From Bagarius yarrelli (taxonomy: Eukaryota; Chordata; Actinopteri; Siluriformes; Sisoridae): a DNA stretch of 64,000 nt. A model generated the notes under the pieces. That model made no database searches. It was not told where the DNA came from and saw only the letters and a program-made list of their open reading frames with translations. A program made the position numbers and the translations under genes. Positions 43,020 through 54,661 of the stretch are shown here, in pieces. Where the stretch lies: contig VCAZ01000014.1 of assembly GCA_005784505.1 (NCBI GenBank), positions 1,516,741 through 1,580,740 of the forward strand, written 5' to 3'. Position 1 is the stretch's first letter. Every line of letters begins with the position of its first letter.

Positions 43020-43400
43020 ATTCAGTTTGTTCCTCACATGTCAATGTAGCAGCTTGTTCACAACTCAAATGAAAAACACAATCGGTTCACTTGCTGCAGT
43101 GAAATCCAATCCCTCTCCCTCGAATGCAATCAAAGCTCCCGTGAGTCTGATGGGAAGTGGAGCGAGACACCTTGAGCAGTCTCACATCGCTTGTTTTGGT
43201 CTGTGCAGAAGCGCAATTAGTGTGTTTTTCCTCGTGCAAGCAGACTGCATAGAGGAAACAAACACACAAGGGATTCGAAACGAATCGACTCCTTCAGCGC
43301 CGCAGACTGGACCCTAGACCGCTGACCAGGTGTGAATCGAAAAGACTATTTCTGAGAAACAAATCGAGCTAGTGAATAAAATATTGCAGCATTTCGTCTT
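43020..43400. other. Unique block, candidate regulatory sequence
   Basis: Repeat-free and relatively GC-rich, with AGAAGCGCAATTAGTGTG near 43208-43225 and CAAAGCTCCC near 43130. The 96-codon plus frame (43027-43317) has no domain. A good CNE candidate. Confidence 0.3.
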
Positions 43401-43957
43401 CTGGGAAACATGTAATACTTTTACACACAAAAAATTTACACAGATTATCCTGCTCAATATTTTATGCCCCTATGGTTCTTCTCATATCGTTTTGCCTTCC
43501 TGGAACCCCGAGTCAATAAATGTTTGAAACTTTTACTTTGATGAGTTGTGATAGTTGTGTGTGCTTTTATGAGATGTCCTCATTGTAAAAATGTTAATCT
43601 TAAAATAGAAAAGCAAATGGTAGGAAAGCAAACAATGTAAGAATCTTCAGAAGGTTTGAACACCTTTTTCTGATATAGCAAAGTAGAATGGTGGGGGATG
43701 AGGGAAAATTGTCCAATGACAAGTGCAGGTACAATGTGCCCAAAATTGTAAAAATTGTTTGTGTGTGTGTGTATGGAGTGTAAAAAAAAGGAGGAAAAGT
43801 CATTCAGGTACCAACACAGAAGACAGAGGCCTCGAAAATTGCATACTTCCCTACTATATACTGTAGTTGCCGAAACCAATTAGGCGAGTTGTAAGGTTTT
43901 CAGATTCTTGTGTTGTTTTCTTGTTTCATGTTTATTGTTTTGTGTCTAGGTTAAGCT

Positions 43958-44050
43958 ATCCTAGCTATGCTATGCTATGCGATGCGATGCGATGCTATGC
44001 GATGCTATGCGATGCTATGCTATGCTATGCTATGATATGATTTGCTATGC
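43958..44050. repeat. Pentanucleotide array ATGCT/ATGCG
   Basis: About 15 units of five bases with two variants, CTATG and CGATG, interspersed. Confidence 0.95.
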
Positions 44051-44245
44051 AGCCTAGGCAGTTTGTTTTGTTTACTTCCTTTTTCCTTATGTCTTTCTGT
44101 CATGTGCTTCTCCTTGTCCCCGTGTCATTGGTTAGTTTGGTCCTTATTGTTTACAGGTGTCCCTTGTTTAGTTATATGCTTATTCACCCTCTTGTATCCT
44201 CCTGTATTTCAGGTTTGTTGTTTGTGTACCACTGCGGTGAGTCTG

Positions 44246-44282
44246 TTCTAGTTCTAGTTCTAGTTCTAGTTCTAGTTCAAGT
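44246..44282. repeat. Hexanucleotide array (TTCTAG)n
   Basis: Six units of TTCTAG. Confidence 0.95.
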
Positions 44283-44464
44283 TAGTATTTAAGTGTAGTC
44301 AAGTCAAGTCTAGTTTAATTATTGTTTGTTGTTTTGCTTAGTGTTTATATCAAGTGTTTATTTTGTCAAGTTGTGTTTATGTTCCTTGTATAATCACTTT
44401 GTAAAGAAACTGTACTCTGGGTTCTTAATATACATCTCGCCCCAGTGGAGTTCATTACACGAGT

Positions 44465-45855
44465 AGCATGTCCAAATCCGTATTATGCAAATAACAGTAT
44501 GTGGAAAGTCACTAGATGATTTACTACTCCTGCCTAGATTTTAGAGGATGCATAAGATGCACACTTTGCTATCCCATGAAGCCACGGGAGAGACGACTCG
44601 TCATATGTGGAAGTGAACGCTTTTATCATAGAAACTGCTTTGGGTAGCTTTAAGTGGCTAAAGAAAAAAACATTGTTTATTTTAGTTAAATTTCACTCGT
44701 TTAGCATCAATTGTGGTAAACATTTATCCATCTATAAATTCACTAAGTTGCTGAGATGTCCCATGCCATGTGTCAGTATCAAAAATGGTGAATGCAGCCT
44801 ATCGAAATTTAATTCATATTACTCATAACAATTCTATATATAATATACTTTTCATTGACCAAGTCAAGTCCACCGAGTCAAGTGACTCAATGCAGATGTT
44901 TTTCTCCACTGAATACATATGACCCATGGTGGGTAAATAACTTGAAGACGGATGGCTAGCATCTGTTTAACCTGTGGAATCACCATATACCTATACTCCT
45001 TGTACAATGTTTGAGCAAGGCACTTTAAAATTAGTGACCACTCTGGTGAAGTACGATTTTTTTCAGGACCTTTACACCATCTGGAAAAATGGCACGCCCC
45101 TAAGTGGACATTTTTTAAGGAAACGTTTGTGTAGTCTCTACTTTCGACCGTCCAGTCAACACTTAGCTTAGAGGATGCTCTGGTAACAACCTTTATCAGC
45201 TTATACCCTGGGGCATAATGGCAACTACACTTCCCTCTTCTATGCTAATAATTTTATTCTCCTGCGGACGGTATAACTACATAGCTGTTGGGTCTGTCTC
45301 TGTTGGGGAAAATCCGCCAATCAGGCCTCCACAGCCGGATTGAGACCCATGAAGCTAATTGTTGGTGCCCCCATCTCATCCTACTCTGCTAGCTCCATCT
45401 GGGAGCCCCATGACAGATATCTCTGCACAGATATAAACACTGTTTGTTGCCAGCCCACTGCCATTTTCTGTTAGATATTCAGGCCAAAGGTTAGAAAAGG
45501 TTTTCCCAAAGTCTTTCAACAAAGCTTGAGTTCTTAAAGACAAATTTATAACATCATTCAGTTGAATTTTAACCTGATTTGTTAACATGATTAAAGAACT
45601 CTGACAGGTTTTTAAATAAACAATGATGGTTATGTTCTTTGTTTAACATTTAATCAAATTAAAAATGAATACAATTCAGAGGCTAGCCAAATGAACTTGA
45701 CCTTGTTTTCAGTATTCAGTGTTGACTTCAGTCATAAATTTCCCAGTTGGAAAATTGCCTAATATAGTTTCGTCCTCTGAGGAATCAGTAACATTTCTAC
45801 CAGAACAGTGAGAAAACAGCTACTGAAAGCCAGGACAGAGTGAGACACCATAACC
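44465..45855. other. No gene recognised
   Basis: Mixed AT-rich and unique sequence. Frames at 44607-44828, 44974-45171 and 45376-45588 have no recognised domain. The stretch 45280-45420 is complex but unidentified. Confidence 0.3.
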
Positions 45856-45859
45856 TCTG

Positions 45860-46180
45860 TGAAGTTCTTTGGTGGTGACGTCCCCACTGCACATCGTCAT
45901 TATTACTAATGACTGCACCGCTCGGGTCACACCTCCCATTCCCTGAGGTTTTCTTTACTCTCATTCATATGCATGAGGCTATTTCCCTTTGCTGAGATTG
46001 CGCTGTGCCATTGGGCCAAAGTGGGCCAGCTCTGCATACCTGTACTGCTGTTCATCACCTTCAAGGGTCAAACCATAACCCACATAATCCCACAGCCTAT
46101 TAAACTCCAGCACATGATTATACTAGTCGTGTCTAAGCCAGGGAACATGCCAGGGAACATTCCAGAAAGTAATAAATGAG
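45860..46180. other. Unique block, candidate regulatory sequence
   Basis: Complex sequence with CATCGTCATTATTACTAATG (45894-45913) and CATTCATATGCATGAGG (45962-45978). No repeat recognised; the plus frame 45973-46179 lacks any domain. Confidence 0.3.
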
Positions 46181-46389
46181 AACAGAAATCGGTAAATACA
46201 TGAGTCCAAAGTTTAGTCTACAAGCAAACTGCAGATAATAATGCAGTAAATAAAGACACCTTCTGCCTCATGTGTTCCACACAACAGATATAAATATTAA
46301 CACCAAATACAAATGACATTTTTAATATTGACCTATAAATGTATATGTTGAACCTGTTACAAAGATTTTGCTATCAACCTGGAGCCAAT

Positions 46390-46392
46390 TCT

Positions 46393-46426
<34 letters not shown>

Positions 46427-46445
46427 GTCCGTCTATCTATCCAAC
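46390..46445. repeat. (CCAT)n microsatellite
   Basis: CCAT units grading into CCGT and CTAT. Confidence 0.95.
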
Positions 46446-46454
46446 TATCTAAGT

Positions 46455-46650
46455 CAGTCCCCTGTCTGTCTTTATATTTTACTTTTTGTCTATCTGTCTG
46501 TCCTGAAACTTCTCTAAAGATTACTCAACTCTTTTTCTGGAGCCAACTCATCAGTCCCCTGTCTGTCTTCAATTTTACTCTCTGTCTGTCTGTCTAGGAA
46601 CTTTTCTAAAGATTCTTAGACTCTCTTTCTGAAGCCAACTCGTCAGGCAG
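46455..46650. repeat. ~95-bp imperfect direct duplication
   Basis: TCAGTCCCCTGTCTGTCTT, CTGTCTGTC, AACTTCTCTAAAGATTACT and CTCTTTTTCTGGAGCCAACTC recur as TCAGTCCCCTGTCTGTCTTC, CTGTCTGTC, AACTTTTCTAAAGATTCTT and CTCTTTCTGAAGCCAACTCG. The two copies are about 95-100 bp apart. Confidence 0.8.
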
Positions 46651-47111
46651 TGCAAGGGCATTGTCTAAACAGCACGCTTTAAATTGCACTGTGGCAGGGG
46701 TGTAAGTGATAATCATAAGACTAGAGTCTGAGGGGAATCGAGCCACCTGCTTCTGACTGTACGTCCTGCTAAAATTTCCTCAGAATTGAGGAATTGAACC
46801 TCAGACATGCTAAAACACAGGACGCAATTTCTCTCTTTCTCTCTCTCTCTCTCCCTCTTTTATTGCTATAATGTTATAATGTTGTTTTTTTTTTAATTTA
46901 ACCTAAAAAACAGTTTGTCCATTTTTTTATAACATGAGTAACTTGCTACTAAAATTTGTCTGTAAAAGGAATCCTGAATACTGAATCTATTTGTCTGTCT
47001 ACCTATTTCTGTGTCTCTTTTTGCCTCTCATTTTGTCTCTTTCTCTTTGTATCTTTGAGTCTGTCTTTGTGTCTTTATCTTATTAGCTGTCTGTCTCATG
47101 TCTTCTTTTTA

Positions 47112-47112
<1 letters not shown>

Positions 47113-47184
<72 letters not shown>

Positions 47185-47185
47185 A
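47113..47185. repeat. (ATCT)n microsatellite
   Basis: At least 17 pure ATCT units following a degenerate CTGT-rich stretch. Confidence 0.97.
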
Positions 47186-47339
47186 ACATAACAATGACAC
47201 TTGATGGTCAACATGAACACAACAAAACAGGACAAAAATAATGTTTTATATTTAAAAACCAAAAATGTAGCTTGTGTTTGCCCATCTTTGCTTGTAGAGT
47301 GTAAGAATCATGTTTATATCATGTTAACATTTATACGAT

Positions 47340-47760
47340 TTTTGTAAACAGTTATAACTGTTAATAATGCAATTCTTTGGCTTATGGACATTACAAACTA
47401 TCTTTAACCCAAATACAAACCCTAGTTCACACACAGACAGCATTAGTAGTCACAGAGAGTTTGAAGAAAAGCAGTATTGATTCGCTCTGCCTGGGAGAAT
47501 CTCCTGAGACCTTCAATTTTCACCTTCATCTTCCGTCTCCTGCCTGGCGCAATCAGACCTGCTCATCAACAAACCTCTAGCTGACACACGAGAGGACGAG
47601 AGCAACAGCTCTGCTGACCTTGTGAAAGCAAAAACTCGGACGTGATGCATCCGAACGCTTCGTTTCTGGAGCCACAGTAATATTCGTTTCTGGAGCCACG
47701 GTAATAAAATATGATGGCCGTCATGTGCTAAACTGTCAGTCATGTTGGCACATACTAAGC
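47340..47760. other. Unique block with a 23-bp tandem duplication
   Basis: Repeat-free apart from CGTTTCTGGAGCCACAGTAA and CGTTTCTGGAGCCACGGTAA, adjacent at 47660-47705. A candidate regulatory block; the minus frame 47513-47743 translates the duplication and has no domain. Confidence 0.3.
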
Positions 47761-48339
47761 AGTTTTGGACACCTCCTGCTTAACAGAACATTAACAGGGC
47801 AAAAGGCAGGGGGAAATAAAAACTATTTTATACCAAAACCGACAGCCCATCTGTTAGAATTCATTAAAAAGTAATCACAAGTTTAAAAAAAATATAGAAC
47901 AAACACACAGCATCTTGGCACATTATTTCGTCTTCTACAGATGGGAATATTTGCTTCCTCTTTTTACCATTATTATATTTTTATTCCTCGAAAAAAAATT
48001 TAATCGCTCAAATTTTATGAAAAAAAGAAAAGAAAAATATAAAATATACAGTGAATAAACATTGGCAATAAAGAGGATGTGCTGATCAGCAAAATGTACA
48101 AATAAGAATGTATGAGATTTGCTGAAAAGTATTAAATACGACATATCAGTGATAATCCTGCAATTTTGCAACTTCTATCCTCATTTCACCTCCTAAAAAC
48201 AAGAAGTTTATAAAAGTGTACTATGTAAAAAAATTATTGCTGTCTGTTCCTGGGTCTTTATATTTGCTGATATATAGCCAGGCTTACAATGTGCGATTTT
48301 TAACAGTATTTTGCGTTTGTTGCTTGTCAGACTTTATTA

Positions 48340-48715
48340 ATATGATCATATACATACTTAACAGCAGTGGACCAAGCACAGATCCTTGTGGCACACCACA
48401 GGACAAAGGTGCAGAGTTTGATATGTACAATTCTACAGCAACAGAAAATTTACTGTCTTAAAGATAGATAGAGAATCGATCCAAAGCTGACCCAAAAATG
48501 CTCACTGAAGAAAACAATCAAAATGTAATTTTAAAGGGTGTTTACCGATTACACAATATGTGGCCTATAACAGCCACAACCTTGTCTATAAAATAAGACA
48601 AATTGGTTACAGTCATCTTTGGAAAACACAGGGACAAGAGATGAAACAATATTGCTAGTAGACTCAAACAGAGTTTTAACAGAAGCTCTTTTAGATTCAG
48701 GCGGTGGAGTTAAGT
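48340..48715 (-). pseudogene. L2-like LINE remnant, second copy
   Basis: The minus strand contains PLSCGVPQGSVLGPLLL (complement of 48360-48415), the RT block also seen at 49.35 kb. Further upstream it joins text resembling 49.94-50.02 kb (GGTTACAGTCATCTTTGG versus AGTTACAGTCATATTTAG), so about 450 bp of the element is missing between. It sits in the same orientation next to the larger copy. Confidence 0.75.
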
Positions 48716-48779
48716 TGCCTTCCCTAGACCTAAAAGACTGGCCAGGGGAGTGTGCATGTAATTAATCCTAAATATAGGC

Positions 48780-50760
48780 AGGTGCCTAACCATGCTGAGC
48801 TCTATAAATAATAACCACCATTTTAGAAAATCCAATGGGAAGCCAACGAAGAGCCTTAAGCACAGTAATGCGGGACCTCCTACTGGTCCTAGAACTTGCC
48901 ACAACTTGTAATCGATCCATGGTAGATTTGTTCAAACAAGTGTACAGAACATTGCAATAGTCTGATCGTGAAGAGATAAAGGCATGAGCGAGGATTTTCA
49001 TCTCTTTTTTGATGAAAAAACATGGGCGTACTACACATTTTGCATAACTATTAAAACGTAAAGATCTTTTAAAAATGACTTCCAAATCTTGTATGCCACT
49101 ACAGTCAGAGGATAATAGACCTCCAGTAACCTACCAATTGTTAGGAGTAATCTAATGGGCAATATTCATCATATCAGTTTTAAAATAAAAAACATACTCT
49201 ACTATTTATGTGTTAATGAAGACCAGACTAGTCTATCAGAAAGTAACATACAATTGGATTTTATCTGCATAACAATGATAATATATGAAAATACTAATAA
49301 TCTTGCCAAGAGAAAGCATATACAGACTAAACAGCAAATGACCAAGCACAGAACCTTGGGGCACACCACAGGACAAAGGTGCGGAGTCTGATATGTACAA
49401 TCCTCCTTTTCTTTTTAAAAAATAGGAAAGAGTCAATCCAAAGCTGACCCACTAGATAATACAGTCTATTAATCAATGTGTCACGATCAACAGTTTTAAA
49501 CTCAGCAATTAGATCTAACAAGACCAGCACAGACATTTCACATCACATCAGCAGCCATCAAAATGTTGTTTAAGACCCTAACAATGGAAGTTTTAGTTGA
49601 ATGGTTTTATATAACGAATATTTTACGAGCTTTCAAAAGGAAATTCAACTGCGTTGCCACAATTTTTCTAAAATTTTAAAAATGAAGGGCAGTTTTGAAA
49701 TAGACCTATAGTTGATAAAAGATGTTACATCAAGATTACTCTTTTACAGCAGAGGCATGTTAAAGTCCCTGGGGACCTGGCCCAACGTAAAAGATAAATT
49801 TATAATTGAGACCAAACACAGGCTCATAGATGGATGGATTTCATAAACAATGTGGGCATAATATCCACAAGGCTTTGGGAAGGTTTCATCATACCCACTA
49901 ACTTAATGATGTCATTCAGAGAAATGGAGACAAAAGAGTCAGAAAATGATAAAAATTAGACTATAAATGAGACAGAAACAGTTACAGTCATATTTAGGAA
50001 ACAAGAGATTCTCTTACAGGAGAAATAATGTTGTTAATTGTCTGAGTGTTTTGGGATTCCTATTGCAGGCAGATATCACATAAACAAAGATGCTCTGGCA
50101 TCCTTGATCACCTTGTTTAGATTGGACAGAAGCTCTTTTAGCCTTTTATTATTGCTTAGTTTTGCAACAAACACGCCTGAAGCTGCGAATAGCTTCATTT
50201 ATCCACGGAATTCTATTAACATTGAAGATTTGTCGGGTCTTAAGAGGAGCCACTTTATCCAGCAGCAGAGTGCAATGATCATTAAATGACTGTAGAGAAA
50301 GGTCAATGTCATTCAAAATAAAAAAAAATGCTTATTATGCGTAGGACCTGCTAGGGGATGTGGTAGAGTAGTGCCCAAGATGTTGCACTGCTAATTGGAA
50401 GTTCGGGGTTTGATTCCCACCACTTCCAAGTCGTTTCTGTTGGGCCCCTGAGCAAGGCCGCCAACCCCTAATTGTTCAGTTGTATTAAAGAGATAAATGT
50501 AAGTCGTAATAATCTAAAATAACAATAAAATAGGTTTTAAATGACTAAATTTGGTCATCAGTAGTTCAAAAGAAAAGTATGTACCAGCATTTATTGACTG
50601 ACAAATAAAAGGCTTATTAAAAACAAAAGCAAGTCCTTCACCGTGACCTACGAATCTTGGCATGGTAATAAAAGTACAAGAGTTCGATTAGATGACACTA
50701 ATGCATACTCTGTCTGCAACATCAAATCCGAAAACTTGAAAACAGAACAATAACATGAAG
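48780..50760 (-). pseudogene. L2/CR1-like LINE remnant
   Basis: Read on the minus strand from 5' to 3': an endonuclease-like PRFVGHGEGLAFVFNKPF (about 50600-50660), APLKTRQIFNVNRIPWINEA and RSFRRVCCKTKQ (50170-50260), LVLLDLIAEFKTVDRDTLIN (49470-49530), PLSCGVPQGSVLG (49345-49385), HCYADKIQLY (49242-49275), then AHAFISSRSDYCNVLYTCL and ALRWLPIGF (48820-48990). This order is that of an L2-type non-LTR retrotransposon. The catalytic YADD is YADK at 49260-49271, and stops and frameshifts are frequent. A V-SINE interrupts it at 50351. Confidence 0.85.
50351..50507 (+). mobile_element. V-SINE-like element nested in the L2 LINE
   Basis: CTAGGGGATGTGGTAGAGTA starts it; GGGGTTTGATTCCC is the B box; GGGCCCCTGAGCAAGGCC and GATAAATGTAAGTCGT follow. 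Its orientation is opposite to the LINE. Confidence 0.82.
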
Positions 50761-50764
50761 GTCT

Positions 50765-51190
50765 GGAGCCACCATTAAAAGCTCACTTGATCTCCCTGCC
50801 CCTTTTCTTCTCTTTATCCACTGCTACTTAGGTCTTCTCCTCCATTCCCCGTACCAGCAAATCTGAAACACACCCAGACCACTCAGGGTATGTATGCCGC
50901 CGCAATTTTTCATAGATGATTGGATCAGTAGCATCGTTTGGCCATCATACACCCAAGCAGTAGACATGACATTTGTGAACAACCTTAACAGCAACATAGC
51001 GCAAAAAACAATTAAAGACATTTTGCAAATTACAACTACTAATGTAGTAACTGTGACTTATGATAAATTGATTAAATGATGGTCTTTGAGACAGAAAACA
51101 TCCAGTTTGTCTGATTGAGGTCTGGGGAAGGGCAGTAAGGGGTTTCAACGTGATTTAGGCGATAGTTTGCCTAAAATAAAGTGAGAACCA
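50765..51190. other. Sequence beyond the LINE, unidentified
   Basis: Possibly the 5' part of the same LINE, but no diagnostic motif is readable. Minus frames 50824-51021 and 50945-51148 lack recognised domains. Confidence 0.3.
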
Positions 51191-51539
51191 TGGCAACATA
51201 AATTATAGTAGCAGCAAAATGGCAGACAGTGCTGCTAAAATGAACCACTGGACCATTTTTTTTAAAAATTTATACTCGGTCTTTTTTTTTTGCAGTTTTT
51301 GACTGGTTCTGCCTCATGTTGGTGTTTCTTTCCTTTCCTTTGCCTAGTTTGTAGATAACCTGACCTTTTTGCCTTTCCACTTATTCTGATTACTGCCTTG
51401 CCCTTTTAGTTTTGCTGCTCGGGCATCGTTCAATAGAAACCCTTGGCAACCGAGACTTCTTATTTCTGACAAATTGGCTGTCTAATATTATTTTTTTTTT
51501 CAGGAAATCAAAACAACATAGCAAATTTTGAATGGATTT

Positions 51540-52230
51540 TTTTCTTAGATAATTTTGTCTAGGTTAAATACGTTTATAAATTTGTACAAAAGCAACAATA
51601 AGAATCTAAACAGTTGTTTTTATAATAACATTTGTTGAAAATAATATAAGAACACACAGTATTGTATCTCTAATACTCACCACTTTATTATGCACTTTAT
51701 GCCCCCCCAACACACACACACACAGGCATGCATTAATTACTCTTGCACATTACTATTACACCCCTCCAAGACCGATAATACATATTATATGTAATAAATA
51801 ATAAGTAATTTTACCACACTTACATATGCAGGCATTAACTATTTCTCACTCACACATATTACCTACACCACACACACACATACACACATTAACAGCATTT
51901 AGTGTTGGCAAAAGGTCTGGATACCTTGACCCACCCAAGAGAACGTATGACTGACAGGTAAAGAAACCAATGACATTTCATTTTGTGCTGTATCATGTTT
52001 GGGGGTGTGTGTGACTAATTGCTTTAAGCAAAACTCAGGTAACAGTCTATACCATAAACCTTGCATACTTCTAATAAATCCAGCATTTAATTGATCTTGA
52101 TCAATGCCCAACTTCTAAAGCGGTTTGAATGCTATTGGTTTTTTAAAAAAAATATTGTTAGTCTGGTTTAAAAACATACAATTATAAATTTGTACAAAAA
52201 CAGCAATATAAAGCAGAACATTTTTTAGGA
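51540..52230. repeat. Two ~35-bp direct repeats 610 bp apart
   Basis: TTTATAAATTTGTACAAAAG followed by CAACAATAAG at about 51571 recurs as ATTATAAATTTGTACAAAAA followed by CAGCAATATA at about 52181. The interval holds a CA-rich stretch (51710-51725, 51870-51890). Nature unknown. Confidence 0.6.
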
Positions 52231-52429
52231 ATCCGGGATTTTATCGATTATGATTAATGTTTATTGCTATTAATGTAAACACAACAGTTTAGTTCTTCGA
52301 TTAAAGGGCTTTGGATTGTTTCCAGACGGACTGTTAAACAACTTGACACACACGTATAACGAAAATCCTGTATACCTCCACCAACCAAATCCGACCTCAA
52401 AACACCTGAATTTTTCAGCTAATTCCAGG

Positions 52430-53172
52430 TTTACACTGCAAAAGTGATCACCGTTGTTTTCACACTGCACGACTATCTGATGTGACATTTAGTCGTTGCT
52501 TTGTTCACATACACACTGCATGACTTTACAGTAGAAAGACTCACCAACAACTTTGTCTGCTCAGCAAACTAAGCAATCACATGTGAGATGATATGCCCCT
52601 TGGCATACCCTATCTTAGAGAGTTCAGGTCAGAGCGCAGGGTCAGCTATGATACAGCGCCTCTGGAGCAGGAAGGGTTAAGGGTCTTTGCTCAAGGACTC
52701 AACAGTGGCAGACTGGCAGTCGTGGAGCTCGAACCCAGATCTTTCTGGTCATCCAAACAACAACTTAGCAACCTTAACCATTTGCTTCAACACTGTTCTA
52801 AGCCACCCCTGCCACTGAAAAGGTGCACTGTTCTTGGAGGTACTGCAATAGAAAGCCGATGCATGGAGCGGATGAAGCAAGCGAGGATCCTCACTCGCTA
52901 TACTCACTGATACTGTGGTCTATACCTCCTCCCTAAACCTCCTGCTGCCCTGTATCCTGGTCTGTCACTGGCTGTGTTTTTCAGTCAGAACTCATTTCAC
53001 ACTGTCGGATTTTGAATCGCTGACAGGTCCAGATATTAACCATGCCAAATATTTCACAGTCCTCAGTGATTACTTTCGAGCGCGTGAAAAGGCATGATTT
53101 GCCTCTGAGTTCACACAACCTGTCAATCAATGAAAATCAGGGCTAAAATCATGCAGTGTGAACCGGGCATTA
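52430..53172. mobile_element. Candidate non-autonomous DNA transposon hosting a SINE
   Basis: TTACACTGCAAAAGTGATC, TTTTCACACTGCACGAC and CACACTGCATGACTTTAC on the left are complemented by AAATCATGCAGTGTGAACC at 53146-53164 on the right. This is the layout of fish non-autonomous transposons with CACTGCA ends. A tRNA-derived SINE lies inside at 52598-52790. No transposase is present. Confidence 0.5.
52598..52790 (-). mobile_element. tRNA-derived SINE, same subfamily as 5.54 and 22.33 kb
   Basis: Reverse orientation: GGCATACCCTATCTTAGAG, GGGTCAGCTATGATACAGCG, GGAGCAGGAAGGGTTAAGGG, CTCGAACCCAGATCTTTCTG. A single B-box segment is present. Confidence 0.8.
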
Positions 53173-53250
53173 GGGTGCCATATGCATCAGACATTCAGCC
53201 AGCGGTCCGTAGGCGTGTCTTCTGAGGCTGAGACTACATACAGGGTACAT

Positions 53251-53437
53251 ACGTTTACAGCATTTGGCAGACATTCTTATCCAAAGTGACTTACATTATC
53301 TCTTTTATACAACTGAGCTGTTAGGGGTTAAGGGCCTTGCTCAGGGGCCCAGCAGTGGCAACTTGGTGGTGCTGGAAATCAAACCCTGATCTTCCAACTA
53401 GCAGTGCAACACCTTAACCACTACACTACCACTTCCC
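53251..53437 (-). mobile_element. V-SINE-like element, full length
   Basis: Reverse orientation: CGTTTACAGCATTTGGCAGA, CTTGCTCAGGGGCCCAGCAG, AAATCAAACCCTGATCTTCC, CACCTTAACCACTACACTAC. Confidence 0.9.
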
Positions 53438-53467
53438 TCTTATTTACACTTTAACACTTACTATACA

Positions 53468-53562
53468 CAGTAGTTGAGGGTCCCGGGCCTTGCTCAAGGG
53501 CCCAGCGGAGCCAGTGTGGTAGTCCTAGGAATTGAACTGAATCAGTCAAACACTTTAATCAT
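53468..53562 (-). mobile_element. V-SINE-like fragment
   Basis: TAGTTGAGGGTCCCGGGCCT, TGCTCAAGGGCCCAGCGGAG, GGAATTGAACTGAATCAG. Tail missing. Confidence 0.7.
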
Positions 53563-53627
53563 AGCTAAAACATGCATACATACACACACAAACACTTAAA
53601 ATTACTCATAACAGGAGTCACTCACTC

Positions 53628-53739
53628 ACTTACACTCACTCACTCACTCACTCACTCACTCACTCACTCAAACACACCCTTAAAATTACCGCCCCAGAGT
53701 TACCCCTATACACATAATGATAATCACTCAAACACACTA

Positions 53740-53776
<37 letters not shown>

Positions 53777-53790
53777 CCACACAGACACGC
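53628..53790. repeat. (CTCA)n then (CT)n microsatellites
   Basis: CTCA units at 53634-53670 and CT units at 53742-53772. The plus frame 53572-53802 is a translation of these. Confidence 0.95.
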
Positions 53791-53799
53791 ACTCTTGAC

Positions 53800-54120
53800 T
53801 GATGAACACTCGAGTACTAAACTGTCCATATCAGTCTTAGCAGCGAGCGTCAAGCGGAAATCTATTTCTAAAAATAGAAATTCTAATCATACCAGTATTG
53901 AGGGATTTCTGTTTTCTCCTCGGTTGCTTCACACACTTGATGAGACTCGGAATATGATGTCATGTCTCATCCGTGTCAGACGGAAGTCAAGGGCATCGTG
54001 ATATCTGGTCTGCATTTTTATGAAAGACGACGCTCCGTGCTGGTCAATGATGTCGGTCAGCGTCTTAGAACTTAATAATGTCCCGTGGTGATGTAATTGG
54101 TTTGGTCAATCAGTCATCAG
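53800..54120. other. Unique block with a perfect MEF2 site
   Basis: CTAAAAATAG at 53868-53877 is a perfect MEF2 consensus and lies inside the inverted repeat TCTATTTCTAAAAATAGA. The block is complex and repeat-free. Candidate enhancer; no gene seen. Confidence 0.35.
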
Positions 54121-54289
54121 TAAACACTTTATCCAGGACGGGTTTTCAGCACATGCTGTGATGAGGAGCTACTCAAACACTAGCTATCTCAACACTTCAC
54201 TGACGTTTTTTAGCTTACTGAGGAAAAGCAACATTCTATAAAAGAAAGAATAAATGACTAACTAATACGTGTTTAGGATGGTAAGAGAA

Positions 54290-54355
54290 AACATCTATAG
54301 AACAACATTTTTGGAATGTCCTTGTGACGTTATTCATACTCGACAAATGTCTTGC
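54290..54355 (-). repeat. Fragment of the ~75-bp tandem repeat family
   Basis: GAACAACATTTTTGGAATGT, CCTTGTGACGTTATTCATAC and TCGACAAATGTCTTG are reverse-complement relatives of the 14.96 kb units. Confidence 0.5.
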
Positions 54356-54369
54356 TGTAAAGACACAGT

Positions 54370-54420
54370 GGTATACAAATAAAAGTGGTATACAAATAAA
54401 AGTGGTATACAAATAAAATC
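54370..54420. repeat. 18-bp tandem repeat, three units
   Basis: GTGGTATACAAATAAAA in three consecutive units. Confidence 0.93.
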
Positions 54421-54460
54421 ATTATATACAAATCATTTTTTTCTTTTTTTTTACGAATTA

Positions 54461-54661
54461 GGGCAGCACGGTGGTTTAGTGGTTTGCACTGTTGCCTCAC
54501 AGCAAGAAAGACGGGGTTCAAGTCTTTCTGTGTAAAGTTTGCATGTCCTCCCCATGTTTGCGTGGGTTTGCTCCGGGTTCTCCGGTTTCCTCCCACAGTC
54601 CAAAAACTGTATGTTAGGTTGATTGGTGATTCTAAATGTCCATAGGAGTGAGTGTGTGTGT
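54461..54661 (+). mobile_element. DANA-like SINE, 3' truncated by V-SINE
   Basis: Head GGGCAGCACGGTGGTTTAGT, GGGGTTCAAGTC (degenerate B box), body to GAGTGAGTGTGTGTG. The reverse-oriented V-SINE begins immediately after, and the remainder of this SINE is not found on the far side. Confidence 0.88.

Larger units (their letters stand above)
43900..44460 (+). repeat. Dispersed repeat with internal 5-bp and 6-bp arrays
   Basis: Shares AAACTGTACTCTGGGTTC and TTTGTTGTTTTGCTTA with 11.16-11.47 kb. It contains a (GCTAT/GCGAT)n pentanucleotide array at 43958-44050 and a (TTCTAG)n array at 44246-44280. The minus-strand text near 44100-44130 (ATGACAGAAAGAC) resembles 17.4 kb. Possibly a terminal part of a retroelement; unidentified. 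Confidence 0.5.

Noticed and set aside
47101..47190. CRISPR-like regular repeats (ATCT array and others)
   Set aside because: Simple microsatellites without spacers, in vertebrate-type DNA.
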